From an uncultured Oscillospiraceae bacterium (GTDB taxonomy: Bacteria; Bacillota; Clostridia; Oscillospirales; JAAYXM01), in NCBI GenBank assembly GCA_934446465.1, contig CAKSEF010000001.1, forward strand, positions 33,309-97,308: a DNA stretch of 64,000 nucleotides, given 5' to 3'. Position numbers and translations under genes: made by a program. Positions 16,085 through 25,578 of the stretch are shown here, piece after piece. The notes under the pieces are model-generated. The model was given only the letters and a program-made list of their open reading frames with translations. It did not search any database and was not told the origin of the DNA. Position 1 is the stretch's first letter; each line of letters opens with the position of its first letter.

Positions 16085-18859
16085 CTATCCCTTAACGACT
16101 TGCGTGCAGCGCGGGCAAAGCTCCGGATGCTCGGGGTCTGTGCCTGCGTTTTCCGAGAATGTCCAGCAGCGCGGACACTTTACTCCTCCTGCCTTTGAAA
16201 CTTTTACCTTAATGCCTTCAAGCTCATCGGCAAGCGAGTCGTCGCGCAGAATCTCAACACCCGAAACAATAAATATTTTTGCAAGCTCGTCTTTTTCGCC
16301 GTTTATGAAGTCGTACGTCTTGCCCGCGGCGGAAATGGTAACCTTTGCTTCAAGCGATTTTCCTATTTCGTGGGCCGCTCTTGCTTCTTCAAGCGAGCGG
16401 TTCACTATGTCGCGGAGCTCCTCTGTCTTTTGCCACTTCTTTTCAAGCTCATCATCAAAAAGCGAGTCGATTGCGTCCGGAATATCGTTAAGAACGACGT
16501 TTTCAAGTCTTACTCCGTCGTGATGCGGCATAGCCTTCCATATCTCATCTGCCGTAAATGCAAGAATCGGAGCAATTATGCGGACAAGTGCGTCAAGTAT
16601 GCGATAGATAACCGTCTGAGCGCCGAGTCTGCTCATGCTGTCAACTCCGTCGCAATAAAGTCTGTCCTTTATTGCATCGAGATAGAAGTTTGACATATCA
16701 ACAACACAGAAATTGTGTACGGAGTGTACGACAATATGGAACTCATAATTGTCATATGCCTCGCGGCATTTCTTAACAAGCGAGTTGAGCCTTGAGAGCG
16801 CCCACCTGTCCATTTCGCAGAGTTTTTCGGACGGAACGAGCTCGTTCGGATTAAATCCGTTTAAGTTACCGAGAATATATCTCGATGTATTTCTGATTTT
16901 GAGATACGTATCGGAGAGCTGTTTGAATATAGCGTCCGAGCAGCGCATATCTGCGCGGTAGTCGGCAGATGCAGCCCAGAGTCTCAGCACATCGGCTCCG
17001 TACTTTGAGATTATTTCTTCAGGGGCAACGCCGTTGCCGAGAGATTTGTGCATTGCACGTCCCTCGCCGTCAACCGTCCAGCCGTGTGTGAGAACCTGGC
17101 GGTACGGGGCTTTTCCGCGGAGTGCAACCGCTGTAAGGAGCGATGACTGAAACCAGCCTCTGTACTGGTCGGCGCCTTCGAGATACAGGTCTGCGGGCCA
17201 GCATTTCGGGGAATCGAGCTCCATAGAGGCTATATGCGTCGAACCTGAATCGAACCAGCCGTCGAGCGTGTCGGTTTCCTTGAAGAAATGCTTTCCTCCG
17301 CAATGCGGACAGGTGTACCCTTCCGGCATAAGCTCTGAGACATCCATTTCAAACCATGCGTTTGAACCTTTTTCTGCGAATATTTTAGAAATTTTTGCTA
17401 TTGTTTCATCGTCGCATATGGGCTTTTTGCAATCCTCGCAATAGAATACGGGTATGGGGAGTCCCCAATGACGCTGACGGGAAATGCACCAATCCGCACG
17501 CTCGCGCACCATCGACACGATTCTGTCGTATCCCCATTCGGGGAGCCAGCTTACGTCTCCGCACGCCTTAACCGTCTCGTCTTTAAACGCATCTACCGAG
17601 CAGAACCACTGGTCTGTCGCTCTGAAAATAATCGGGCCTTTACATCTCCAGCAATGAGGATAGCTATGCACTATCTCCTCTGATGCAAACAGGGTGCCCG
17701 ACTCCTTCATATCGGCGAGAATTACGGGGTTTGACTCTTCGGTCTTCATACCCTCGTATTTTCCCGCATAAGCCGTATGGCGTCCGCGGTCATCTACCGG
17801 AACTACCATTTCCATGCCGTAGCGGCGGCACGTCTGATAGTCGTCCGCACCAAATCCCGGAGCGGTATGAACACAGCCTGTTCCCGAATCCATGGTTACA
17901 TAGTCTGCAAGAACGAGTCTTGACGTTTTATCGAGGAACGGATGCGATGCGAGCATATTTTCAAAAAACTCGCCGTTATGGCGTTCGATTATCTCATAGT
18001 CCTCAATTCCGCCGACCTTCATTGTCTTTGCAAGGAGCGCCTCGGCGACTATGTAGGTTTCGCCGTTGGAGGCTTTTGCAAGGACATAGCTTTCTGACGG
18101 ATTAAGTGCGATGGCGAGGTTTCCGGGGAGCGTCCATATCGTCGTTGTCCAGATGACGAAGAAAAGTTTATCGTGGTCTACGTTCGGAAGCTTGCCCAAA
18201 TCGTCGTTCATCTTAAACTTTACGTAGACGGTTGTGCACGGGTCGTCCCGGTACTCGATTTCGGCTTCTGCGAGAGCTGTTTCGTCCTTCGAGCACCAAT
18301 ATACGGGCTTAAGCCCCTTATAGATGTAGCCTTTTTTATACATCTGCCCGAAGATTTTCACTTCCTCGGCTTCAAACTTCGGAGCCATTGTGAGATAAGG
18401 CCTGTCCCAATCGCCGATTACGCCGAGGCGTTTGAACTGCTCACGCTGAATATTTACGAAATTTTCGGCAAATTCACGGCAGGCACTGCGGAACTCAGGG
18501 ATAGACATGTGCTTGCGGTCGAGCTTATTTTTCTTAATGATTGCGGACTCAATCGGCATTCCGTGGTTATCCCATCCCGGTGTATACGGTGCCTTAAATC
18601 CCGACATATTTTTATATCTGATTATAAAGTCCTTGAGGCACTTATTCATGGCAGTGCCCATGTGTATGCTTCCGTTTGAGAACGGAGGCCCGTCATGGAG
18701 AACAAACTGCGGTCTTCCTTCGTTTTTCTCCATCAGCTTTTCATATGTACTATTTTCATACCATGATGCGAGCATATCCGGCTCGCGCTTCGGAAGTCCC
18801 GCTCTCATCGGAAATTCCGTTTTCGGTAAATTTATCGTGCTGTTATAATCCTGCGCCAT
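16085..18859 (-). CDS. ileS: Isoleucyl-tRNA synthetase
   Basis: A 924-residue class I synthetase with a complete set of domains: catalytic core, CP1 editing domain (about 180-410; GTGCVHTAPGFG), anticodon-binding domain and a C-terminal zinc site (C895, C898, C915, C918). The HIGH-equivalent reads HMGT (66-69) and the KMSKS-equivalent reads MHKSL (603-607), so both ATP-binding signatures depart from the textbook form while the surrounding context (GPPFSNGSIHMGTAMNK; GRAMHKSLGNG) is well conserved. I believe such variants occur in other Clostridia but could not verify it. The gap to divIVA is 24 bp, too short for a T-box leader. Confidence 0.96.
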   Translation of the reverse strand: MAQDYNSTINLPKTEFPMRAGLPKREPDMLASWYENSTYEKLMEKNEGRPQFVLHDGPPFSNGSIHMGTAMNKCLKDFIIRYKNMSGFKAPYTPGWDNHGMPIESAIIKKNKLDRKHMSIPEFRSACREFAENFVNIQREQFKRLGVIGDWDRPYLTMAPKFEAEEVKIFGQMYKKGYIYKGLKPVYWCSKDETALAEAEIEYRDDPCTTVYVKFKMNDDLGKLPNVDHDKLFFVIWTTTIWTLPGNLAIALNPSESYVLAKASNGETYIVAEALLAKTMKVGGIEDYEIIERHNGEFFENMLASHPFLDKTSRLVLADYVTMDSGTGCVHTAPGFGADDYQTCRRYGMEMVVPVDDRGRHTAYAGKYEGMKTEESNPVILADMKESGTLFASEEIVHSYPHCWRCKGPIIFRATDQWFCSVDAFKDETVKACGDVSWLPEWGYDRIVSMVRERADWCISRQRHWGLPIPVFYCEDCKKPICDDETIAKISKIFAEKGSNAWFEMDVSELMPEGYTCPHCGGKHFFKETDTLDGWFDSGSTHIASMELDSPKCWPADLYLEGADQYRGWFQSSLLTAVALRGKAPYRQVLTHGWTVDGEGRAMHKSLGNGVAPEEIISKYGADVLRLWAASADYRADMRCSDAIFKQLSDTYLKIRNTSRYILGNLNGFNPNELVPSEKLCEMDRWALSRLNSLVKKCREAYDNYEFHIVVHSVHNFCVVDMSNFYLDAIKDRLYCDGVDSMSRLGAQTVIYRILDALVRIIAPILAFTADEIWKAMPHHDGVRLENVVLNDIPDAIDSLFDDELEKKWQKTEELRDIVNRSLEEARAAHEIGKSLEAKVTISAAGKTYDFINGEKDELAKIFIVSGVEILRDDSLADELEGIKVKVSKAGGVKCPRCWTFSENAGTDPEHPELCPRCTQVVKG

Positions 18860-18883
18860 TTAACTGATTCTCCCTTAGGCTGT

Positions 18884-19645
18884 TTATTTATCGTTTGATA
18901 TATCGTAATCACGACCGAATTTGAGCTCGGTGAACTCGACTCTGCGGTGCTTTTTCGGCTTTTCCGCTTCGCGTTCGAGAGCTTCCATTTCTTCTTCCGT
19001 GGGTATTTCATTCTGAATAAGGCCGATATCTTTCGTATCGCCCATATCGTCGGCCGTTTCCTGCGGTTCTTCCTTTGCCGGTTCTTCAGCTGCCGCACTC
19101 TCTTCCTGTGCAACCTTTTCCTCGAGGGACTTTGCTATTTCGTCAAGCGTGTCGGACATATCAGCATTTTCCTCCGCCGCAGCTTCCTCGGGTGCGGTTT
19201 CCTCGGCAAGCTTTGAAAGTTTTTCCCTTCCCTCATCGTAAAGGGCTGCAATTTTTGCCATAAATGCAGATGTCTGCGACTTTGCCTCTCTTAATTTCTT
19301 TTCTTCGTTTTCAACCTGCAGTGTAAGCTCTGCCGCGCGTTTTTTTGCTTCTCCGCTTGCGTTTGCTATCATGTCGGCACATTTCTTTTCCGCTTCGGCC
19401 ACCATTTCATTGGCCATGTTTTGTGCCGTTATAAGAGCCTTGCGCATTGCCTCGTCAACGCTTCTGTATTCCTCAACCGTGTCTGCAAGAAGCTTCAGCT
19501 TCTTTTTCAGCATGGTATTTTCCTTGAAAAGCTCTGTATAATCATTGGCGACATTTTTGAAAAACTTATCGACCTCGACCATATCATAGCCGCCGAAAAC
19601 GGCCTTATCAAAGCTTATATCCTTAAGCTCGTTAGGAGTGTACAT
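18884..19645 (-). CDS. divIVA: DivIVA-family cell division/polarity protein
   Basis: A 253-residue coiled-coil protein. The N-terminal membrane-binding domain shows the family start LKDISFDKAVFGGYDMVEVD (residues 7-26), followed by a long coiled coil (about 30-150). The C-terminal 100 residues are very acidic and low in complexity (runs of E and A), then a basic patch KPKKHRR near the end. DivIVA recognises negative membrane curvature at septa and poles. It is cotranscribed with yggT and sepF upstream and ileS downstream, as in most Gram-positive dcw-flanking regions. Confidence 0.95.
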   Translation of the reverse strand: MYTPNELKDISFDKAVFGGYDMVEVDKFFKNVANDYTELFKENTMLKKKLKLLADTVEEYRSVDEAMRKALITAQNMANEMVAEAEKKCADMIANASGEAKKRAAELTLQVENEEKKLREAKSQTSAFMAKIAALYDEGREKLSKLAEETAPEEAAAEENADMSDTLDEIAKSLEEKVAQEESAAAEEPAKEEPQETADDMGDTKDIGLIQNEIPTEEEMEALEREAEKPKKHRRVEFTELKFGRDYDISNDK

Positions 19646-19663
19646 ATCTTTTCCCTCTTCTCT

Positions 19664-19930
19664 TTATAAATAGAAAATTATCGTGCGTATTACATCTATA
19701 AGAAGAAACGCAACAAGCACCGACATATCAATCGGGAAGCTCTGCAGCGCGGGAATCTTCCACAAAAGCTTCCTGATAGGAGAAAGGATAGGTTCTGTCA
19801 ACATGCAGAGCATATCCATAAACGTTCCTCCGAGCATCGGAAACCACGAAAGAATTGCGCGGGCGACGAGCACAAGCTCATATACCCGCAGAATCCCGAG
19901 CAGAATTGTCTGTAAAATTCTGATTATCAT
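19664..19930 (-). CDS. YggT family membrane protein (YlmG)
   Basis: An 88-residue protein with two hydrophobic helices separated by a short polar region. ATG 19930 (GAGGA 8 nt upstream) is preferred over a longer frame reaching 19972. RAILSWFPMLGG and LTEPILSPIRKLL are the two conserved YggT blocks. YggT/YlmG proteins are linked to septum positioning and envelope assembly; their biochemical function is not known. The position between sepF and divIVA is the typical Firmicute ylmG position. Confidence 0.92.
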   Translation of the reverse strand: MIIRILQTILLGILRVYELVLVARAILSWFPMLGGTFMDMLCMLTEPILSPIRKLLWKIPALQSFPIDMSVLVAFLLIDVIRTIIFYL

Positions 19931-19979
19931 CAAATATTCCTCGACTCTTTTCCTGCCTTCGAGCAGGCGCACTTATTCC

Positions 19980-20414
19980 TTAGAAATAGAGACCGTTATT
20001 TTCAAGTTCGTCGATGAGGTCGCCCTTTAAATCAACATTATAGGGTGTAATGATATAGGTGTTATTTGCGACGCGCTTAATCTGACCGTCATTCGTGTAT
20101 GCGACTCCGCTCAGGAAATCGAGGATTCGGCGGGCTGCATCCTTGTTTGTCGATTCGAGATTTAAAACGACCGTTCTCTTTTCCTTGAGGTGGTCCGCAA
20201 TCTCGGTTGCGTTCTCGTATCTTTCCGGTTTTACGAGAACTACCTGAAGCTGTGTCGTTGTGTGGATATTGACAACGCGGTTATCCCGGCGTGATGCGGA
20301 ATAAGACACTTCTCTCTTCTTATCTCCGTCGTCGCCCGTGCCGAAGCCCTCAAACTCTTCTTCGTCGTCTTCTTCTACCTTTGCCCATTCCTTAAACTTT
20401 TCCATGAAACCCAT
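19980..20414 (-). CDS. sepF: Cell division protein SepF
   Basis: A 144-residue FtsZ-anchoring protein. ATG 20414 is preceded by AGGAGG at 8 nt; a longer frame to 20498 overlaps yggS. The N-terminal amphipathic helix MGFMEKFKEWA would bind membrane; an acidic linker follows (about 12-40). The C-terminal domain (about 55-140) holds the core LVKPERYENATEIADHLK and VVLNLESTNKDAARRILDFLSG, the part that bundles FtsZ filaments. Next to yggT and yggS, as in the B. subtilis ylmD-ylmE-sepF-ylmG-ylmH-divIVA cluster, but without ylmH. Confidence 0.95.
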   Translation of the reverse strand: MGFMEKFKEWAKVEEDDEEEFEGFGTGDDGDKKREVSYSASRRDNRVVNIHTTTQLQVVLVKPERYENATEIADHLKEKRTVVLNLESTNKDAARRILDFLSGVAYTNDGQIKRVANNTYIITPYNVDLKGDLIDELENNGLYF

Positions 20415-20437
20415 AATTCTATTCCTCCTGAAAAATA

Positions 20438-21136
20438 TTATGCGTAATGGCGTGCACCGAATATTCCTGTTCCTATTCTGACCATATTGGCGCCGCAAAG
20501 AATTGCCGTTTTGTAGTCCCCGCTCATACCCATCGACAGGAACTCCATACTAATATTATCGTATTTTTTTGCTCCAATGTCAACAAATAATTGTTTCATT
20601 TTAAGAAAAAAGCTCTTTTGTGTGTCAACATCTTCCGAAATGGGCGGAATTGTCATAAGTCCGCGGACACGTATTCCCGGCAACCGCGACGAAAAGTCCG
20701 CAAGATTCAGCACCGAATCTATATCCGCTCCGCTCTTGCTTTCTTCGCCGCCTATGTTTACTTCAAGCAGAATATCCTGAACAATTCCCTGTTTTTCCGC
20801 GCATTTTGAAATCTCGTGCGCAAGCTTTTCCGAGTTTACCGATTGAATTAAGCTGACTTTGCCGACGATATATTTTACCTTATTTGTCTGGAGTGTTCCG
20901 ATAAAGTGCAGAGGACATCCCTCATACGCACCCTGCTCGTATTTCTCCATAAGCTCCTGAACGCGGTTTTCGCCGCAGACGTCTGCTCCGGCTTCTATCG
21001 CCTGACGCACACGCCCGGCGTCATTCATCTTTGTTGCCGCCACAAGTGTTATATCCTTTCCGCTGCGCCCTGTCTGCCTTGCCGCGACTTCTATTTCCGC
21101 ACGTATGTGTGCTATGTTTTCCGCAATGCTGTTCAC
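20438..21136 (-). CDS. YggS/PROSC family PLP homeostasis protein
   Basis: A 232-residue single-domain pyridoxal-phosphate-binding TIM barrel, the normal length. It starts at GTG. ITLVAATKMNDAGRVRQAIEAG carries the PLP lysine (in AATK, residue 36), GENRVQELMEKY follows, and the phosphate-binding end is SMGMSGDYKTAI (family SMGMSxD). Proteins of this group keep free PLP low and buffer amino acid pools; no enzymatic activity is established. It lies 14 bp after the HlyD-like gene and 23 bp before sepF. Confidence 0.95.
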   Translation of the reverse strand: MNSIAENIAHIRAEIEVAARQTGRSGKDITLVAATKMNDAGRVRQAIEAGADVCGENRVQELMEKYEQGAYEGCPLHFIGTLQTNKVKYIVGKVSLIQSVNSEKLAHEISKCAEKQGIVQDILLEVNIGGEESKSGADIDSVLNLADFSSRLPGIRVRGLMTIPPISEDVDTQKSFFLKMKQLFVDIGAKKYDNISMEFLSMGMSGDYKTAILCGANMVRIGTGIFGARHYA

Positions 21137-21150
21137 AATTCTTCACCCCG

Positions 21151-22374
21151 CTACTTGATTATCTTTTTATTTTTCAATTCCTTGCCCGAGACTACTATCT
21201 CGTCGTAGAGCAAAAGGGATTTTGTATCAGCCGTATCATAAGCCGCCACATAGTAGCTGTCTTTTTCAAAAATTATTTTTATCGGCTTAAATTTTATCTG
21301 CGACTCTATGAGGCAGTTTACGCCGTTTTGCCCGTCTTCATTCACGCGCAATGCCCGGCGCGGTACTTTGAGTCCGGAATAGGTGGTTATAACAGCCTCG
21401 GCACTCACCTTTCTTGCCCTTGTGAAGTTTCCTATATGAGTATTGCACGAGAATACAATAAGACATTTTCCGTTTTCGGGTTCTGATATGCGTATTACCT
21501 TTCCCTCCGCCGACGGAAGGGACTTGTCCGAAAATTTGAGCTTCATAACTGACTTAAGCGAGAAGCGTGAAGCGTCATTTTCACTAACCACGGCAGCAAA
21601 ATACCACTTATTGCTCGTAATAAGCTTTCCGACGGCTCCGCTTTCCGGCTCCGCATAGTTTTTCAGCATCTCCTCAAACTCGGACGGTTTAATGCTGTTT
21701 ATCAGGTTTGAGTTAAGGATTTTCTCATAGCCGTCCGTAGTGTTCGAGAAATATCCCGTTCGCGGTGCGGTTATGCGTTTTTTTATCGCCCCTGCGTTTC
21801 CGAGCGCCGTCCTTTCCTTCTTAAGCTCGTCTATAACGGTCAGAAGCTCGCTTTTGTCGCGATAAACATATTCGCGCAGAAGCGTTTCCGCTTTCAGGTT
21901 TTCCGTCGCCGACGATATCCCGTCAAGCATCCCGTCCTGTTCCGCCGAAACAATCTTCATTGCGTATTCAAAAATCTGCTCATTTATACTGTTTATGTCA
22001 TATGTTTCCGCGCTTTGTGAATAAAGCGCCGTTATACTCTTTATTTCGCGGTCAAGCTCGGACGCCTTGTGGCTTTTTTCCGCAGCCGACTCATCCGCAT
22101 AGACAACGGCAACGGTGCTCCCGTTCGCCGTGCGTTCTCCTTCATACATACTCATTTCGAGAACGCCCGAGCCCGAATACCCCGCAATAATACTTTCGTC
22201 CCGCACAACGCATCCGTCAAGCGGGACGGAATCGTCTACCTCAGTATACACCGCGCTCACAGTCCTTACCGGGTTATAAACCGCGCGGTATACCTGATAG
22301 CCTATGTACCCGCACAGCAAAAGCCCCAGCACAAATGTTATTATTTTTGATACAGCTCCGTTATTTTTCATCAC
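21151..22374 (-). CDS. HlyD-like membrane-anchored protein of the division cluster
   Basis: A 407-residue protein with one transmembrane helix (about 9-28) and an extracytoplasmic part with lipoyl-like half-motifs (about 55-95, SGVLEMSMYEGERTANGSTV; and 200-220, ITAPRTGYFSN) around a coiled coil (about 95-195), then a barrel. This is the HlyD/membrane-fusion fold, yet no transporter gene is nearby. Proteins of this kind are found with sepF and yggS in many Clostridia, so a role in envelope or septum assembly is more likely than export; this is inference. It begins 23 bp after hfq. Confidence 0.75.
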   Translation of the reverse strand: MMKNNGAVSKIITFVLGLLLCGYIGYQVYRAVYNPVRTVSAVYTEVDDSVPLDGCVVRDESIIAGYSGSGVLEMSMYEGERTANGSTVAVVYADESAAEKSHKASELDREIKSITALYSQSAETYDINSINEQIFEYAMKIVSAEQDGMLDGISSATENLKAETLLREYVYRDKSELLTVIDELKKERTALGNAGAIKKRITAPRTGYFSNTTDGYEKILNSNLINSIKPSEFEEMLKNYAEPESGAVGKLITSNKWYFAAVVSENDASRFSLKSVMKLKFSDKSLPSAEGKVIRISEPENGKCLIVFSCNTHIGNFTRARKVSAEAVITTYSGLKVPRRALRVNEDGQNGVNCLIESQIKFKPIKIIFEKDSYYVAAYDTADTKSLLLYDEIVVSGKELKNKKIIK

Positions 22375-22397
22375 AGCGCGGGTAAGCTACGGCAGCT

Positions 22398-22664
22398 TTA
22401 CACTTCTGCTCCGCACATCTCCCGCTCTCCCTCCTCACAGGCAGAGTCGAAAAAGCGAAGCGCTTGAGACGGTATGATTGTCGAAATTGCGTGCTTATAG
22501 ATGAGCTGCTGACGTGAATCGCTCATAAGCACAACCGTAAAGCAATCAAACCCTGCCACGGTGCCCTTCAGTTGAAAGCCGTTTGTCAGAAACACCGTTA
22601 CGGTTACTCCCTCGCGCCTTGCCTTATTCAAAAATAGGTCTTGTAATCCTGCGGTTTTTGTCAT
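22398..22664 (-). CDS. hfq: RNA chaperone Hfq
   Basis: An 88-residue Sm-like protein. Sm1 is seen in [28 protein letters not shown] (about 7-34) with the conserved Q7-like, FLNKAR and NGFQLKG elements, and Sm2 as [14 protein letters not shown] (about 54-67), corresponding to the YKHAISTI family motif. The C-terminal tail is short, as in other Gram-positive Hfq. It forms hexamers that pair small RNAs with mRNAs. Its location next to miaA is widely conserved. It is 35 bp after miaA's stop on the reading strand's upstream side. Confidence 0.96.
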   Translation of the reverse strand: MTKTAGLQDLFLNKARREGVTVTVFLTNGFQLKGTVAGFDCFTVVLMSDSRQQLIYKHAISTIIPSQALRFFDSACEEGEREMCGAEV

Positions 22665-22699
22665 AAAAAATCACTCTTTCTCTATATAATTTTTTATGA

Positions 22700-23641
22700 T
22701 TATATACCGCTTTCATGCGCAAAATTTATCGAACTTTGAATTATCTCGGAAAAATTATCCGCCTTGCTTACATCAATCCAAAATATATTTTTATTTCTGT
22801 GAAACCACGTCATTTGGCGTTTTGCATACCGTCTCGTGGCCTGCTTTACCGCTTCTTTTGCGTCTTTCTCGCTGCCGTTTCCGCGTATATAATCGACAAG
22901 CTCCTTATAGCCGATTGCCTGCATGGCCGTCGAATCCTCGGAAACTCCGCTTTCAAGCAGTCCGCGCACTTCCGCTTCAAGTCCGTCTTCAAACATCTTA
23001 TCCACGCGGAGATTTATTCTTTCGTACAGTTCCTCCCTTTTCGAAAAACACAGTCCTATGAATACCGCATTGAATTTATCGGGTGTTTTCCGCGTCTCGG
23101 AGTCGTGCTCGCTTATCGTTTTACCGCTTATCTTATACACTTCCAGCGCACGGATTACGCGCTTTACGTTGTTTGGGTGAATTTCTTCGGCGCGGTGAGC
23201 GTCCACCTCTTTCAGCATATTGTGGAGTCCTTCCGCACCTATGCTCTCATACAGCTTCAAGAGACTTTCTCTGTATTTCGAATCCTCCGGTGATTTTGCA
23301 AACTCTGTACCGCGGATGAGATTGTCCATGTACATACCCGTACCGCCCGCGACTATCGGAACCTTTGACCTTGCAAGGATATCCTCGCACACTTCCGACG
23401 CCTCCGCGACATATCTGCCTACTGAGTAATTTTCCCACGGTTCGGCAATGTCAATCATGTGATGCGGGATTCCCATGCGTTCCTCTTTCGTCGGTTTTGC
23501 CGTGCCGATATCCATGCGCTTGTATATCTGCATTGAATCTGCCGACACTACCTCACCCGAAAGCTCTTGTGCAAGCGATACTGCGAGACGTGTCTTTCCC
23601 GATGCCGTAGGCCCTGCTATGCACACAATTTTGTTCTGCAT
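22700..23641 (-). CDS. miaA: tRNA dimethylallyltransferase MiaA
   Basis: A 313-residue enzyme that adds an isopentenyl group to A37 of UNN-reading tRNAs, the substrate later methylthiolated by MiaB (also in this run). ATG 23641 gives the family start KIVCIAGPTASGKTRLA with the P-loop at about residues 8-18; the longer frame to 23689 overlaps mutL. Further motifs are DSMQIYKRMDIGTAKP (about 35-50), VAGGTGMY and the C-terminal RRYAKRQMTWFHR. The start lies 4 bp past the mutL stop. Confidence 0.95.
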   Translation of the reverse strand: MQNKIVCIAGPTASGKTRLAVSLAQELSGEVVSADSMQIYKRMDIGTAKPTKEERMGIPHHMIDIAEPWENYSVGRYVAEASEVCEDILARSKVPIVAGGTGMYMDNLIRGTEFAKSPEDSKYRESLLKLYESIGAEGLHNMLKEVDAHRAEEIHPNNVKRVIRALEVYKISGKTISEHDSETRKTPDKFNAVFIGLCFSKREELYERINLRVDKMFEDGLEAEVRGLLESGVSEDSTAMQAIGYKELVDYIRGNGSEKDAKEAVKQATRRYAKRQMTWFHRNKNIFWIDVSKADNFSEIIQSSINFAHESGI

Positions 23642-23645
23642 ACAA

Positions 23646-25562
23646 CTAAACCTGCCGTTTAAACTTTCTTTCAAGCTCATTTTTCCCAAACACCGCGATT
23701 ATTGGGCGTCCGTGCGGACAATAGCGGATGCCGTCATCCTCTATAACACGGTCGAGAAGTTTTCTTAGTTCCTCCTCGCTGTTTTTCTGCCCGGCCTTTA
23801 TTGCAGCCTTGCACGCAACGGAATACATAATTTCATCGAGCTTTTCCGGAGTTCTTGCCCTTTCGCCGTTTTTGAGCATCTCGCCTATTTTTTCGAGCAC
23901 GCTTTCCGAGTCGTTTGCCTCAATGCCGTCAGGCACGGCAGAAACCGCCACGCTCCCGTCTCCGAAATCGCTGATTTCAAACCCGAGTTTTTCAACCTCG
24001 TCAATGTTGTCGAGAAGCGCACAGGCAATAGTCTTATCGAGGTCGATTACCTCCGGCGACAGGAGCATCTGCGTCTGCATCTTTCCGTAATTCGCCTTCA
24101 GTTTTTCAAAATTTATTCGTTCGTGTGCGGCGTGCTTATCTATCATTATTATCTCATCATTGTATTCGGCTATTATATATGTGTTCATTGCTTCGCCGAT
24201 ATACCGTGCCTTTTTTCTCTCCGTAATCGGGGGATTCTCGGGCGTCGGCATCGGCTTTTGAATTTCTTTTTTCGGAACAGCGGGCTCTGTTTTCTCCGTT
24301 ACCTGTTCAGATGCGTGAATTTCGCATTTTGCGCTCGGGGCGAAATCTGCCGAAAACTTAAACCGCTGTTTCTTCATTTCTTCATACGAGTGCGGTATGC
24401 TGCGGGTATATTCCACGGTCTGCACACGATTTTCAGTCTTCGGGGGTGCTTCCTCCGATTTTAAAAACGGTTTTATTTCAGGTTTTCTTTCCTCTGTGAA
24501 AATCTTTTGCTGATTTTGAGTTACGTTATCTATCGGAGCCGTTTGTACCTCCTGTGTTTTAAACGTCTCACGCGCGTCAGAATCAAGAGCAGACTTAACT
24601 CCGAAATACACTATATCGAAAACATCGCGTTCGCGGGCAAATTTTACTTCCGTCTTAGCGGGATGTACGTTTACGTCCACAAGATCCTCAGGCATGGTTA
24701 TCGACAGAACACACGTAGGAAATTTTCCTTTCATGATGCGTTCTTTATAAGCCGTTTCGAGAGCTACGGCGAGCATACGCGATTTTACGGGGCGGCCGTT
24801 AATGAAGAAGAACTGCATTGAACGGTTACCGCGCGTTGCAGTCGGAACACATGCAAACCCGCAAATGCTCATTCCGTGTTCTTCTGTTTTAACTTCTTTC
24901 ATATTCAACGCGAAATCGCGCCCGAAAAGCGCGTAAATACACGATTTGAGAGTTCCGTCCCCGGGAGTGTGCAGAACGTCTTTTCCGTCCTTTATCATTT
25001 TTACCGAAACTTCGGGATGCGACAATGCGGCAGACTTAACCGCGTTTTCAACCGCTCCCGCCTCTGTTGCGTCTTTTCTCAAAAACCGCATTCTGGCAGG
25101 TGTATTATAAAACAGTTCCCGAACTATTATTGTTGTTCCGTCGGGACATCCCGATTCGCTCTCACGGATTATTTGCCCCGCCTCTACTCTGAGCGCCGTT
25201 CCTATCTCGCCGCCGCGCGGTTTTGTTATAAGGTCTATTTTTGATACGGAGGAAATAGCCGCAAGCGCCTCGCCTCGGAATCCGAGTGTTTTGATTCCCA
25301 CAAGGTCTCCGGCGTTTGAAATCTTGCTTGTTGCATGGCGGAGAAAAGCCGTTTTTGCATCGTCATTCTCCATACCGCAGCCGTCGTCCGTTACGCGCAG
25401 ATATGTAATACCGCCGTTCTGGATTTCCACTGTTACGGATGATGCGCCCGCATCTATTGCATTTTCAACAAGTTCCTTTGCGGCTGATGCGGGATTTTCC
25501 ACAACTTCACCCGCCGCAATCATGTTTGCGACTTGTTTATCAAGCACATTTATTCGGCCCAT
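23646..25562 (-). CDS. mutL: DNA mismatch repair protein MutL
   Basis: A 638-residue GHKL ATPase. The N-terminal domain has ELVENAIDAGA (about 30-40), DDGCGM (about 58-63) and GFRGEAL (about 93-99). A proline/lysine-rich linker spans about 345-440. The C-terminal dimerisation domain contains DKHAAHERINFE, which fits DxHA(x)2E(x)4E, the endonuclease motif of MutL proteins from bacteria without MutH. CPHGRP near the C-terminus supplies another metal ligand site. It therefore probably nicks the nascent strand itself. It lies 16 bp after mutS. Confidence 0.96.
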   Translation of the reverse strand: MGRINVLDKQVANMIAAGEVVENPASAAKELVENAIDAGASSVTVEIQNGGITYLRVTDDGCGMENDDAKTAFLRHATSKISNAGDLVGIKTLGFRGEALAAISSVSKIDLITKPRGGEIGTALRVEAGQIIRESESGCPDGTTIIVRELFYNTPARMRFLRKDATEAGAVENAVKSAALSHPEVSVKMIKDGKDVLHTPGDGTLKSCIYALFGRDFALNMKEVKTEEHGMSICGFACVPTATRGNRSMQFFFINGRPVKSRMLAVALETAYKERIMKGKFPTCVLSITMPEDLVDVNVHPAKTEVKFARERDVFDIVYFGVKSALDSDARETFKTQEVQTAPIDNVTQNQQKIFTEERKPEIKPFLKSEEAPPKTENRVQTVEYTRSIPHSYEEMKKQRFKFSADFAPSAKCEIHASEQVTEKTEPAVPKKEIQKPMPTPENPPITERKKARYIGEAMNTYIIAEYNDEIIMIDKHAAHERINFEKLKANYGKMQTQMLLSPEVIDLDKTIACALLDNIDEVEKLGFEISDFGDGSVAVSAVPDGIEANDSESVLEKIGEMLKNGERARTPEKLDEIMYSVACKAAIKAGQKNSEEELRKLLDRVIEDDGIRYCPHGRPIIAVFGKNELERKFKRQV

Positions 25563-25578
25563 TTTTCTCCTCCTTTAA

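Noticed and set aside
18860..18883. T-box leader for ileS
   Set aside because: Only 24 bp lie between divIVA and ileS; no specifier stem or T-box sequence is present there.
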